Source: Streptomyces olivoverticillatus | Lineage (GTDB): Bacteria > Actinomycetota > Actinomycetes > Streptomycetales > Streptomycetaceae | Direction of reading: 5' to 3' | Assembly (NCBI RefSeq): GCF_014203555.1 | Contig: NZ_JACHJH010000003.1 | Coordinates: 580,899-644,898 of the forward strand | Length of the DNA: 64,000 bases | In this document: in pieces, positions 29,206-37,397 of the stretch | How the letters are laid out: every line of letters begins with the position of its first letter | Position numbering within the stretch: position 1 is the first letter of the stretch | Made by a program: the position numbers and the translations under genes | The notes under the pieces: generated by a model | The model's input: the letters and a program-made list of their open reading frames with translations, nothing else | Database searches by the model: none | What the model was told of the DNA's origin: nothing

Positions 29206-30363
29206 TCAGCGCCTCTGTGCCTGCGGCGCCAGGTCACCAAGCCCGTCCCGGTACGCCTGCACGGCCGGCGACCGATAGGCCGACGCGATCAGGAGCAACT
29301 GCTCGACTTCCTGAGCGAGACCTCTCGCTTCGGGGCCGGTGAAGCCGGCTTCCCGGGGCTCCGGAAGCCGGCCGTCACGCTTGGCCTGCAGGGCGGCAGC
29401 GATGCAGCAGGCGGCGACAGTGGCCTCGGCGGAGGCGCCGCGTACGCCGCGGTCGGCGACGAGCCGTTCGGCCAGGTCGCGGGCGGCCGGGGTGACGTAG
29501 CCCCGCAGGACGATCAGCGCGTCCCTGATCTCGATCACCCGTCGGTACATCCGCAGGTGGACCGGCAGCGCGACGGCACGGCGCAGGCTGCCCGGCCCCA
29601 GCACCACATCCGGTGCCGCGGCCGTGACGTCCCGCCACAGCGGCTCCAGTTGGCGGTGGGTCCGCAGGTGGCACAGGCACTCCCGCACCCGTGTCACCTC
29701 CGGCAGCACCGCACCGGCCGCCATGCACAGCGCCTCGCACCCCGTGATCAGTGGGAAGAGCGGGGCGAGGGCGTCCGAGCGGGTCGCCAGATAGACGAGC
29801 TTGCAGACCCACAGCAGTGACGCCAGCAGAATGCCCGTGCCGAACAGGCGCAGGCCGTACCGCAGCGGCCGGGGCGTCCCCGGCCGCCCGTAGGCCCAGC
29901 ACACGAAGCCGCAGGTGGTGTCCGCGAGCAGGTGGAAGGCGAAGAACAGCCACCAGTAGGCGTCGGGCACGCCCGCCGCGGCGGGCGAGGGGTCGATCCG
30001 GTTCCGCGCGTGCACGGGTGCAGCGGCGTCCAGCGCCACCAGGACGGCCATGACGGCGAGCGCGGAGCCGAACACCAGGCGGGTGTGCCGGTGCCGTCCG
30101 GCGGCCCCGCACACGAACCACAGCACCGCCGCCGCGTCGACGATGCTCAATAGATGGGTGGCGAGGTCGACCCGGTGCTCGCCCCCGGGCACCCTGCCCA
30201 GGGCCTCGGTGACCGGTTCCAGGTGCAGCGACATCGCGAGCGCGATCATGACGAGGGCGAGCCACAGCGGTCGTTGCTCCCGGCGGGGGATGCCTTGCGG
30301 TGCGCGGACGAGCACCACGGCCCACAGGACGGCGATGCCGACGGGCTCTAACCACGCGAGCAC
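29206..30363 (-). CDS. MAB_1171c-like putative transporter (multi-pass membrane protein)
   Basis: A 385-residue protein with about seven hydrophobic helices in its first 230 residues, followed by a soluble helical C-terminal half (PLWRDVTAAAPDVVL, MYRRVIEIRDALIVLRGYVTP). This is the pattern of the MAB_1171c/DUF6545 proteins of actinobacteria, which are called putative transporters but are uncharacterised. The GTG start at 30363 overlaps the upstream ImmA-like gene by 16 bp. A TTA leucine codon is the fifth codon, suggesting bldA dependence. In Streptomyces such genes often follow an XRE gene and an ImmA/IrrE-like gene, as here. Confidence 0.75.
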   Translation of the reverse strand: MLAWLEPVGIAVLWAVVLVRAPQGIPRREQRPLWLALVMIALAMSLHLEPVTEALGRVPGGEHRVDLATHLLSIVDAAAVLWFVCGAAGRHRHTRLVFGSALAVMAVLVALDAAAPVHARNRIDPSPAAAGVPDAYWWLFFAFHLLADTTCGFVCWAYGRPGTPRPLRYGLRLFGTGILLASLLWVCKLVYLATRSDALAPLFPLITGCEALCMAAGAVLPEVTRVRECLCHLRTHRQLEPLWRDVTAAAPDVVLGPGSLRRAVALPVHLRMYRRVIEIRDALIVLRGYVTPAARDLAERLVADRGVRGASAEATVAACCIAAALQAKRDGRLPEPREAGFTGPEARGLAQEVEQLLLIASAYRSPAVQAYRDGLGDLAPQAQRR

Positions 30364-30887
30364 GGCATATCCGTTCCCCGTCGTCCGGCACCCCGCAGCC
30401 CCATGGCGGACTCGAGCCCGCCCAGCGTTCCCGACAGCCGGGCCGGGGCCGGGATCCGGCCCGCGGCCTCCAGGATGAGGCTGGCGATCATCTCGGCTTC
30501 CTGCTCCTGGACGTCGGAGTAGCGGATGCGGGGCAGCACCGTACGGACGGACCGGGGATCGGTGATGTCCAGATGCCGGTAGAGCCGCTGTCCGTCGCCC
30601 GCGGACCGGTGGTCGCACATCATGTGCCCGATCTCGTGCACGATGATGTGTTCCTGGTGCAACGCACTGGTCTGGGCGTCGTAGAAGATGTAATCACCCG
30701 CTTCGGTGGCCAGCCACATTCCCGACGGGGTGCCGGGGACGGTCGGCTTCGGCAGCGGGAGCAGCTCCAAGGGGCGGTTGCGCTCCTCGGCCAAGCGGGC
30801 GCACAACTCCCGCGCGGAGAACGGCTCGGGCAGCGCCACTTGCGCTATCGCCTTCTGACAGCGGCGGCGAAGCCTTCTCCAGCGCAT
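30348..30887 (-). CDS. ImmA/IrrE-like zinc metallopeptidase
   Basis: A 179-residue protein with the zinc-binding motif HEIGHMMCDH in the context QEHIIVHEIGHMMCDHRSAG, as in the M78/ImmA family that cleaves or senses XRE-type repressors. A further acidic segment (SDVQEQEAEMIASLILEAA) supplies the likely third ligand. ATG at 30887 has GGGAAG nine bases upstream and begins the usual MRWRRLRRRC-like segment. It lies between an XRE regulator and a MAB_1171c-like gene on one strand, so it may control or be controlled by the regulator. The substrate is unknown. Confidence 0.82.
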   Translation of the reverse strand: MRWRRLRRRCQKAIAQVALPEPFSARELCARLAEERNRPLELLPLPKPTVPGTPSGMWLATEAGDYIFYDAQTSALHQEHIIVHEIGHMMCDHRSAGDGQRLYRHLDITDPRSVRTVLPRIRYSDVQEQEAEMIASLILEAAGRIPAPARLSGTLGGLESAMGLRGAGRRGTDMPCSRG

Positions 30888-30967
30888 CTGACTCGACTTC
30901 CCAGGCATGGTCGGAACAGGAGGGCACATGACCCGGTAACGATTCTGCGCCCTGCCGGGAGCCCGGC

Positions 30968-31396
30968 TCACCGGTGCGGCGGCTTACGTGTCCCTTGTTC
31001 CAGCTCCCGGAGCCGGCGGATCATCTCGGCGGCCATCCGTTTCCCCTCCGGCGACAGGGCCGCGAGGTCGCCCCGCAGGTACACCGCGCTCACCCCCGCC
31101 TCGGTCATGGACTTGTCCAGCTCACGGCGGGCCAGGTCCTCCTCCTCGATCATTTCCCGGGCCAGGTCGTCGTCGGTGAAGTACGAGACCGGCACCCGGA
31201 AGTACGCGGCGAGCGCGGTGAGATGGCGGAGCGTCGGGTTGGTGCGCTCTCCGCGGTGCAGCTGCCACAGATACGCGCCGGAGAACGTCTCGCCCGACTG
31301 CGCCGCTATCTCAGCCGCCAGCTTCTTGTAGGACGGCTTGCCGTCGTCCCCCAACTCGGCGCGCAGCGTGAGCAGATGGCCGAGCTTCTCCGCCAT
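30968..31396 (-). CDS. XRE-family helix-turn-helix regulator
   Basis: A small regulator of about 142 residues. The HTH region is SYKKLAAEIAAQSGETFSGAYLWQLHRGERTNPTLRHLTALAAYF, ending PVSYFTDDDL, followed by a charged helical tail with VYLRGDLAALSPEGKRMAAEMIRRL. Related regulators in Streptomyces precede ImmA-like peptidase genes. The start is uncertain: ATG at 31396 is chosen, while TTG at 31402 has a better-spaced GGAG and GTG at 31441 would add 15 residues. Confidence 0.85.
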   Translation of the reverse strand: MAEKLGHLLTLRAELGDDGKPSYKKLAAEIAAQSGETFSGAYLWQLHRGERTNPTLRHLTALAAYFRVPVSYFTDDDLAREMIEEEDLARRELDKSMTEAGVSAVYLRGDLAALSPEGKRMAAEMIRRLRELEQGTRKPPHR

Positions 31397-31621
31397 CGTC
31401 AAGCGGCGCTCCGGCGGGCCTTCCTCGTCCTTCAATGCCACTCCCCCCAACGACGGCACACGCCGGGTCTCCCCTCCCGGCCGGGCCGACACGGATGTTA
31501 ACAGTCGGGCAGCGGCCCGTGGCGGCGCGCCACGAGCCCGCAGAAAGCCGTCCGGAACCGCGACGGGACCACGGGACGTTGTCCCGGCGGATCGTGTGGG
31601 CGTACGGAAAGGGCGGTGTCC

Positions 31622-32923
31622 ATGAGCGACCTGGTGCCGGGGGGCAATCTGGCCCTTCCCGAGGGCGCGCTCGCCATCGAGGTGGCGGGCCCGTTCGACC
31701 TGTCGGCGCTGGTGACGGGCGAGGACGGAAAGGTCGGCGGCGACGGCGACTTCGTCTTCTACAACCAGCCGACGGCTCCCGGTGTCCGCCTGCGCACCGG
31801 CGCCCTGGCCGTGGACCGGCAGCGCCTGCGCCCGGGGGCGAGCCGCATCACGGTCGTCCTCAGCCCGGCCGATCCGCACACGCCCCTGGGCCGGCTTCCC
31901 GCCCCCGCGATGACCGTCACGGGGCCGGGCGGGCGGCTGCTGGCCCGTTTCTCGCCGCCGCCGTCCTCGCGCGAGACCGTGCTGCTGCTCGCGGAGGTCT
32001 ACCGCCGCGGCACGGGATGGAAGCTGCGGGCCCTGGGGCAGGGGTATGCGGACGGGCTGGCGGGAGTGGCCCGCGACTTCGGCGTGGACGTGGCGGAGGA
32101 CCGGGCGGATGAGCCTCGGGAAGACACCTCCGTGCCCGGCGCCGCACGGGATTTCACGGTGCTGGTCAACGCCCTGCGCGCGAAGGAGGGCGTGGCCCCG
32201 GTAGCTGCGGAGCCGCGGCTGGTGACGGCGGCAGGCCTCCATGCGGCGGGCATGGCCCGGCAGGGCCGGCTCGACGCCGAGGGCCCGGAGGGGCTCTCCG
32301 TCTTCCAGCGGGTGACCGCCTGCGGCTACTCCTACCTCTCCATAGCCGAGCACCTGGTGTCCGGCCCCCGCGCCCCCGCGGAGTTCGCGGACTACTGCAC
32401 GAGCGACGCCCGCGCGCGGGGCCCCTTGGTCAGCGCGGCATACTCCGACGTCGGCGTCGCCCATGCGACGGACCCCCGTACGGGCACCACCTTCTGGACG
32501 GCCGTGTGGGCCCGGCCCCTCACCGCCGACGGTCTGGCCTCGACCACGGCCGAGGTCCTCGCCCTCACCAACGCCGAACGGGCATCCGCCGGACTGCCCC
32601 CGCTCTCCCCCGACACCCGCCTGTCCGCCGCGGCCCAGGCCCACAGCACCGACATGGCCGTCCGCGATTTTTACTCCCACACCTCTCCCGAAGGCCGCGA
32701 GCCCTGGGACCGGGCGGCGGCCGCGGGATGCCCCCACCGCGCCATCGGCGAAAACATCGCCTGCGGCCAGCGCTCCCCGTCGGAAGTCGTCGAGGGCTGG
32801 ATGAACAGCCCCGGCCACCGCGCCAACATCCTGAAACCGGACTTCACCCACCTGGGCATCGGCTTCGCAGGCGGCGGCCGAGCGGGCACGTACTGGACGC
32901 AGCTGTTCGGAGGGGCAGGGTAG
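31622..32923 (+). CDS. TerD domain fused to two CAP/SCP domains
   Basis: A 433-residue three-part protein. Residues 1-165 form a TerD (tellurium/stress) domain with [35 protein letters not shown] and VARDFGVDV. A degenerate CAP/SCP region follows (about 180-310, VLVNALRAKEGVAPVAAEPRL). The last 125 residues are a well-kept CAP domain (LALTNAERASAGLPPLSPD, HSTDMAVRDFYSHTSPEG, IGENIACGQ, MNSPGHRANIL). CAP domains usually act outside the cell, yet no signal peptide is visible and TerD domains are cytoplasmic calcium-binding modules. ATG at 31622 was chosen over GTG at 31616. The function is unknown. Confidence 0.88.
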   Translation: MSDLVPGGNLALPEGALAIEVAGPFDLSALVTGEDGKVGGDGDFVFYNQPTAPGVRLRTGALAVDRQRLRPGASRITVVLSPADPHTPLGRLPAPAMTVTGPGGRLLARFSPPPSSRETVLLLAEVYRRGTGWKLRALGQGYADGLAGVARDFGVDVAEDRADEPREDTSVPGAARDFTVLVNALRAKEGVAPVAAEPRLVTAAGLHAAGMARQGRLDAEGPEGLSVFQRVTACGYSYLSIAEHLVSGPRAPAEFADYCTSDARARGPLVSAAYSDVGVAHATDPRTGTTFWTAVWARPLTADGLASTTAEVLALTNAERASAGLPPLSPDTRLSAAAQAHSTDMAVRDFYSHTSPEGREPWDRAAAAGCPHRAIGENIACGQRSPSEVVEGWMNSPGHRANILKPDFTHLGIGFAGGGRAGTYWTQLFGGAG

Positions 32924-32988
32924 GCGGCGAAGGACCGCATACACTCCCCGGGATCTCGACAAAAGATCTTCACAGGGGAGGACGTCTC

Positions 32989-33765
32989 GTGGGGCTGAGA
33001 CACCAGATGACGGCGGCCGGCGGTACCGGCTGTCTGGGGTCCGTAGTCAGTGCCCGTGGCCGGGCCAACGGCATCTTCGCCGCTCCCGGCACCCACCGGG
33101 TGCACGACCCGGCCATCGACCGCGTCCAGAAGGCACGTGCCATCGCCGGTGCGGTGACGACGTTCCTGCTGATATCCGTCTACGGCGTGGACGGCGGCTG
33201 GAGCGGGGTGTTCGAGGACGGGTTCACCAAGGTATTCGTGGCACCCCTGGTGCTGCTGCTCGTCGGCCCCCTCGTCGTCGCCGCCTTCATCTGGTACGCC
33301 CCGCCGCAGCACCGGGCGCTGTTGCGCTCGCGCCTGCGCCATCCGCTCAAGGCCATCGGCTGGTACCTGGGGGTCCCTGCCGGAGCCCTCGCCGCATTCT
33401 TCGGACTGTCCGTGCTGGCGAAGGCCTTGCAACAGCACGCTGTTCTGCAGCTCCTCGTCTACTTGGTCGTTCTGGTCGTGGGCATCCCGCTCCTCGTCTG
33501 GGCGGCGTGCTTCCTCTTCTTCGCCTCGGGTGCCGCCGCCCGCTATGCCTTCAACACCGCTGATGTGCATGCCTCGCTGCCGGCCATCCTCACCGCCGTC
33601 CTCGTGTGGGTGCTCAGCTTCGTCCAGCTCGGCGACGGCCTGCCGAACGGGCCGCTGGCCGTGAAGATCGCAGCTTTCCTCGGCGGACCGCTGTCCGTCA
33701 CCGCCGTCTCCTGCTGGGAACTCCACATCCTGCGCACCCGCCACGGGGTGCGCATCCGCGGCTGA
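32989..33765 (+). CDS. Multi-pass membrane protein of unknown function
   Basis: A 258-residue protein with about six hydrophobic helices between residues 40 and 245 (for example AIAGAVTTFLLISVYGV, VLLLLVGPLVVAAFIW, LVYLVVLVVGIPLLVWAACFLFF). An N-terminal cytoplasmic stretch carries a DPAIDRVQKAR segment. GTG at 32989 has GGGGAGG eight to nine bases upstream. I do not recognise a family with confidence. It follows the TerD-CAP gene by 65 bases on the same strand and may be independent of it. Confidence 0.75.
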   Translation: MGLRHQMTAAGGTGCLGSVVSARGRANGIFAAPGTHRVHDPAIDRVQKARAIAGAVTTFLLISVYGVDGGWSGVFEDGFTKVFVAPLVLLLVGPLVVAAFIWYAPPQHRALLRSRLRHPLKAIGWYLGVPAGALAAFFGLSVLAKALQQHAVLQLLVYLVVLVVGIPLLVWAACFLFFASGAAARYAFNTADVHASLPAILTAVLVWVLSFVQLGDGLPNGPLAVKIAAFLGGPLSVTAVSCWELHILRTRHGVRIRG

Positions 33766-33859
33766 GGCGGCCCACCGGCCCCCGCCTTGACTCGTTCCTG
33801 GGTGAGGCGCAGGCTTGAAATAGCCGTATATGCGCCTAAAGCGGAGGGAAGGGATTTTC

Positions 33860-34627
33860 ATGGCTGCGGATGCCACGAACGCCAAAGCAGACCCCAGCCA
33901 GCCGCACACGGAGGCCGAGAAGCTGGGTTGGGAGATCAACATCCCCGGGCACGCGCCCCGGCAGGACTCTCCCGCATACATCGCGTCGCGCAAGCGCATG
34001 CACGAGCTGCTGGCCACGCTCGACCATCCGTTCTACGGGCCGGAGCCGGTCGAGGACCATCACGGTGGCGGTCTGTGGCTCAAGGACGACGACGGGTGGT
34101 TCATGGTCCGCAATCTCGTCGGCATCGAATGGTCCGCGCAGTTCTGTGCCGACCCTGCGAAGGTCGATCTGCTGCGGCAGAACGCGCGTCGCATCTATAC
34201 GGCGTTCCCGCAGGCGGTCGAGGAACTCGGGATCCGGGAACTGCTGGACACCCCCATCACCGATGCCGCGGGGGTGGCCAACTGGACGGACTCGATCTGC
34301 AACGCCAGCGTTCCGCTGGAGCACAAGGACCACAGCGCCGAATTGCCCAGTGGCGGTGGAGTCCATCACTACCCGAGTCCGATCACGGAGATCGGCTTCT
34401 TCAAGATGGACGACTTCGAGCTGTGGGTCAACGACGAGCAGGGCCAGACGGTGGCCGTCGCGCCGGTGGACAAGCGCGGCAAGGGTGACGCCCGTGTCCA
34501 CGTGCTCTACGCCGCCCAGGACTCCGAGCTCTACCCGAAGCTCCAACAGGCACAGGCCCAGGGCGATGTGCTGCTGCTCGACCCGAAGAGCCAGGTGGCC
34601 CAGGCAGCCTTCGCCAAGCAGACTTGA
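33860..34627 (+). CDS. Conserved hypothetical protein (possibly DUF6424)
   Basis: A 255-residue soluble protein without signal peptide or membrane segments. It begins MAADATNAKAD and contains HEL-rich helices and a C-terminal mixed region (VAPVDKRGKGDARVHVLYAAQ). It resembles Streptomyces proteins annotated with a domain of unknown function, but I cannot confirm the family. ATG at 33860 has GGAGGGAAGGGA upstream, a strong RBS. It has no clear operon partner and ends at a bidirectional hairpin. Confidence 0.7.
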   Translation: MAADATNAKADPSQPHTEAEKLGWEINIPGHAPRQDSPAYIASRKRMHELLATLDHPFYGPEPVEDHHGGGLWLKDDDGWFMVRNLVGIEWSAQFCADPAKVDLLRQNARRIYTAFPQAVEELGIRELLDTPITDAAGVANWTDSICNASVPLEHKDHSAELPSGGGVHHYPSPITEIGFFKMDDFELWVNDEQGQTVAVAPVDKRGKGDARVHVLYAAQDSELYPKLQQAQAQGDVLLLDPKSQVAQAAFAKQT

Positions 34628-34641
34628 CGGTCGGCCGTCAG

Positions 34642-34672
34642 CGGGAAGCGCCCCGGCGCGGGGCGCTTCCCG
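34642..34672. terminator. Bidirectional terminator between convergent genes
   Basis: An inverted repeat of 13 bp (34642-34654 with 34660-34672) around a 5-base loop lies between the plus-strand hypothetical gene ending at 34627 and the minus-strand secreted protein gene ending at 34697. Confidence 0.75.
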
Positions 34673-34696
34673 TCGTGGGTGCCTGCCTCTGTGCGT

Positions 34697-35092
34697 CTAC
34701 GCGTGAATGTCCACGCAGGTCCGCCCGACCTGCCGCTTCTGGTCGTTGATGTGTTCCCACGCCTCCACGCAGAACTTGGTGTGGTCGGGCACTCCGTGCC
34801 CCAGCGCCAGGGTGTACCGCGAGCCCTTGTGCCACACCTGTACCGCGCTGTCGCCGTTCACTCCCCCGCCGTACATCCGGAAGTGGCCGTAGAACTGGGC
34901 GTCTTGCGCGGGCGTCGCCGTCACCCGGGAGACGTAGAGGCCGGAGCCCTCGACCAGGATGCAGGCCTGGCCCGAGCAGGTGCTTCCTCCCGCGGATGCC
35001 GGGGGCACGGCAGCGGCGAGGAGGGCCAGGGCGCCCGCCACGCTCGCGCCCACGCGCAGGAACCAGGATGTTCTGGCAGCGAAATGTGTCAT
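34697..35092 (-). CDS. Small secreted protein, 131 residues
   Basis: An N-terminal signal peptide is evident: basic start MTHFAARTSWFLR, hydrophobic core VGASVAGALALLAAAV, and likely cleavage after PPASAGG. The mature part of about 95 residues has four cysteines (CSGQACILV, FCVEAW, RTCVDIHA) that could form two disulfides, and aromatic-rich strands (VSRVTATPAQDAQFYGHFRMYG). ATG at 35092 is chosen to give a proper signal peptide. I do not recognise the family. It lies just downstream of the membrane protease gene on the same strand. Confidence 0.75.
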   Translation of the reverse strand: MTHFAARTSWFLRVGASVAGALALLAAAVPPASAGGSTCSGQACILVEGSGLYVSRVTATPAQDAQFYGHFRMYGGGVNGDSAVQVWHKGSRYTLALGHGVPDHTKFCVEAWEHINDQKRQVGRTCVDIHA

Positions 35093-35115
35093 ACGTACCA
35101 CTCTGCCGTAAACAT

Positions 35116-36504
35116 CTACCGGGAACCGTGGTCGCACCGCCGCGTCGGCGGATTCTTCGCCCCGCGGCGGAAGGCAAGGCGGACGAGGGCGCGTACGGGC
35201 CGCGCCGACGCCAGCGTCAGCCCCGCGATGGGCAGCGTGAGCAGCAGGATCTGCAGGCATGCCGCGACCGTGCCGAGGAGGTGGCTGCCGGATGCGCCGG
35301 CGCTATCGATCAGCAGGCCGATCCTCTGCCAGTCGGCCACGAGCAGCTGGGGCATGTTGATCAGCACCATGCCCAGCTGGAGGACGAGCACCGGCACCAA
35401 AAAGAGGACCCAGACCGCGACGACGATCTGCGGCCACCGCTTCAGGGCACGGAGCCGGTCGTCGAGCGGGCGCCGGAGGAAGACCCGCTTGAGGATGGGG
35501 CCGATGTACTTGAAGAGGTCGGGGATTCCGACCAGATCCGCCACGATGTAATAGCCGTCGAACCGGAGCGTGGGCAGGAGCTGTTGAATGATTTCGAGGT
35601 GAACGGAGAGGACCGCCACGAGGAGGGGCTGGAATCCCGTCGCCGCATAGAGGGCGAGCAGTCCGAGGACGAACAGCGCATTGAAGTAGACGCCGCCCAG
35701 ATCGGCCCGGATGCGCCCCGCGCGGCCCAGCCGGTAGGAGTTGGTGATGTCCGTGTAGAAAGCGGGCCACACCAGATAGATGCCGCACCCCATGGCGCCC
35801 GGCCGTACGCCTCCGTACCGGCATGCCGCACCGTGGCCCAATTCGTGGAAGGCACACGAGGCGACGGCCAGGAAGACGACCAAGAGGACACTGGCCGGAG
35901 AGAAGAACACCGCCTGCAGTGCGGCTGCGGTGTTCTGCGTCGTCCACAGCCAGACCTCGCCCGCCAGGAATGCGCAAGCGGCGAGGAATACCAACGGCGG
36001 ACGGAAAAGCCACGCGAAGAGGCCGGAGAGGAACCAGGTCGCGCGCTCCGGCAGCACTGCCAATCGGAACCGGAAGGCGAGGAACGGGGCGCTTTTGGGG
36101 GTGGGCGGAGGGGGCGAGCCGTCGCTGTGGGTGGTGACGCCGAGAGGTGCGAGCTTCTCGTCGATGAGGAAGGCGACGTGCTCGGTGGTGAACTTCCGGC
36201 CCGTCTCACGGCTGAGTTCATCGGCGACGTGCGCCATGACCGACTCGGGGCCGGGCCGGTTGCGAGCAGGCCGGGCGCCGTCCAGAGCCTTGACGACCTG
36301 GTAGAGCAGGGCGGGCAGCCGGACCAGCTGCCCGTCGGGGCGGCAGACCAGTTGGGGCGGCTCGCGGTAGCCGGAGTCCTCGAACTCGCCGACCAGCTCG
36401 GTGCCGGCCACAAGCGCGGGCTCCCCGCCCCGGTCTGCCGGGACCACGCGCTGCACCGGCGACGGACCGGCCTTTCCGGCGCGCGAGGTGGATGGCACGG
36501 ACAT
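35116..36504 (-). CDS. Membrane zinc metalloprotease with PqqD-like N-terminal domain (YydH-like)
   Basis: A 462-residue protein. Residues 30-122 resemble a PqqD/RRE-type winged helix (LVCRPDGQLVRLPALLYQVVKALDG, HVAFLIDEKLAPLG), the domain that binds leader peptides in RiPP systems. The rest is a polytopic M50-like domain with HELGH at 220-224 in FHELGHGAACRYGG and the partner motif LRFDGYYIVAD. This combination matches proteins called putative peptide zinc metalloproteases, such as YydH of Bacillus. ATG at 36504 was preferred over an upstream in-frame start. Two paralogous short peptide genes lie just upstream on the same strand and are candidate substrates. Confidence 0.85.
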   Translation of the reverse strand: MSVPSTSRAGKAGPSPVQRVVPADRGGEPALVAGTELVGEFEDSGYREPPQLVCRPDGQLVRLPALLYQVVKALDGARPARNRPGPESVMAHVADELSRETGRKFTTEHVAFLIDEKLAPLGVTTHSDGSPPPPTPKSAPFLAFRFRLAVLPERATWFLSGLFAWLFRPPLVFLAACAFLAGEVWLWTTQNTAAALQAVFFSPASVLLVVFLAVASCAFHELGHGAACRYGGVRPGAMGCGIYLVWPAFYTDITNSYRLGRAGRIRADLGGVYFNALFVLGLLALYAATGFQPLLVAVLSVHLEIIQQLLPTLRFDGYYIVADLVGIPDLFKYIGPILKRVFLRRPLDDRLRALKRWPQIVVAVWVLFLVPVLVLQLGMVLINMPQLLVADWQRIGLLIDSAGASGSHLLGTVAACLQILLLTLPIAGLTLASARPVRALVRLAFRRGAKNPPTRRCDHGSR

Positions 36505-36548
36505 GGGAGCTCTCCGGGGGGCGGCGGGCGGACGGCTTTGCGAAAGGG

Positions 36549-36581
36549 CGGGGATGGGCCGGAGCCTTCGGCCCATCCCCG
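36549..36581 (-). terminator. Hairpin between peptide A and the protease gene (possible attenuator)
   Basis: An inverted repeat of 12 bp (36549-36560 with 36570-36581) around a 9-base loop lies 27 bases past the peptide A stop and 45 bases before the protease start. If transcription reads through partly, the peptide would be made in excess over the protease. That arrangement is common for precursor peptide genes. Confidence 0.65.
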
Positions 36582-36607
36582 GGCATGTGCGACGAGCGGC
36601 TAGCCGG

Positions 36608-36943
36608 TCAGTGGCTCGAGATGGCCGCGGGGGTGCAGGTCACACCGGCGGCCGGGTTCTCGGAGCCCAGGCCGAGGGAGCCGAACAGGCCTGGGGTCCC
36701 CTGGCGGTCGATGGACTGGCAGGACGACAGGATCGTGGTGCCGTGGTCGCTGGGTGCGGGGGCGAACACGCCTCCGCCCGAGTTCGCCGCGGCGCCGCTG
36801 CTGGCACCGGCACTGCCGGAGCCGCCGTCGGGACCGCCACCGAGGTCGTTGAACGGAGTGGCCACCACGCCCATGACCGTCCGCTCGGGCAGCACCTCAC
36901 CCGCGATGTTGTCGAGCTCCTCGAAGCTGATCGCGTTTCCCAT
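36608..36943 (-). CDS. Putative precursor or secreted peptide A (111 residues)
   Basis: A short protein starting MGNAISFEELDNIAGEVLPERTV, then a Gly/Ser/Ala-rich linker, and ending SSCQSIDRQGTPGLFGSLGLG with the final VTCTPAAISSH. It is clearly paralogous to the 93-residue protein at 37116. They share the FEEL..I.GEVLP.RTV start, CQ, PGL...LGL and the VTC.PAAISSH end, each with two cysteines in the conserved C-terminal part. There is no signal peptide. The N-terminal part resembles a leader and the C-terminal part a core. Together with the adjacent PqqD-M50-like protease, this suggests a processed peptide, though I cannot name a family. The RBS AAAGGGGAATGGG precedes the ATG. Confidence 0.75.
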   Translation of the reverse strand: MGNAISFEELDNIAGEVLPERTVMGVVATPFNDLGGGPDGGSGSAGASSGAAANSGGGVFAPAPSDHGTTILSSCQSIDRQGTPGLFGSLGLGSENPAAGVTCTPAAISSH

Positions 36944-37115
36944 CCCATTCCCCTTTCGTCGTTCTTCCGCGACCGGACGGCCAAGCCGGCCGTCCGGCCA
37001 GTCGCCCCTGAATTCCCCGTCAGGAACGAGTCCTTGTTTGACCGCTGGTTAACTCCCGTGGAATTCGGGGCAGTCCGCAGCGGTCCGGCATCACATACGC
37101 GATAGGGTGCGACGG

Positions 37116-37397
37116 TCAATGACTGGAGATTGCCGCGGGAACACAGGTCACGGTGTAGGCGGGGGAACTGGGGGCCAGCCCCAGAGCGGCCATCAGGCCC
37201 GGGCTGCCCGCCTCTTGGTGGTACTGACAGGCATAGGCGACGGTGGCTCCGTGCTCGGTCCGCACCAGCATCGGATACATCGGATTGTCGGTCCCCACCG
37301 GTGACACGCTCGACAGCACGGTCCGTGCGGGAAGCACCTCGCCGGAAATCCGGCCGAGCTCCTCGAAGGTGACGGCGAAGGTAACGGCAGATCCCAT
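37116..37397 (-). CDS. Putative precursor or secreted peptide B (93 residues)
   Basis: Paralogue of peptide A: MGSAVTFAVTFEELGRISGEVLPARTVLSSV, a middle with YPMLVRTEHGATVAYACQ, and the shared C-terminus AALGLAPSSPAYTVTCVPAAISSH. It lacks the Gly/Ser-rich insert of peptide A. ATG at 37397 has GGGAGGGA upstream, a very strong RBS, whereas the longer in-frame reading begins upstream without one. It is separated from peptide A by 172 bases that may hold a promoter. Two Cys, conserved spacing to the C-terminus and a leader-like N-terminus support a common processing pathway with peptide A. Confidence 0.75.
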   Translation of the reverse strand: MGSAVTFAVTFEELGRISGEVLPARTVLSSVSPVGTDNPMYPMLVRTEHGATVAYACQYHQEAGSPGLMAALGLAPSSPAYTVTCVPAAISSH

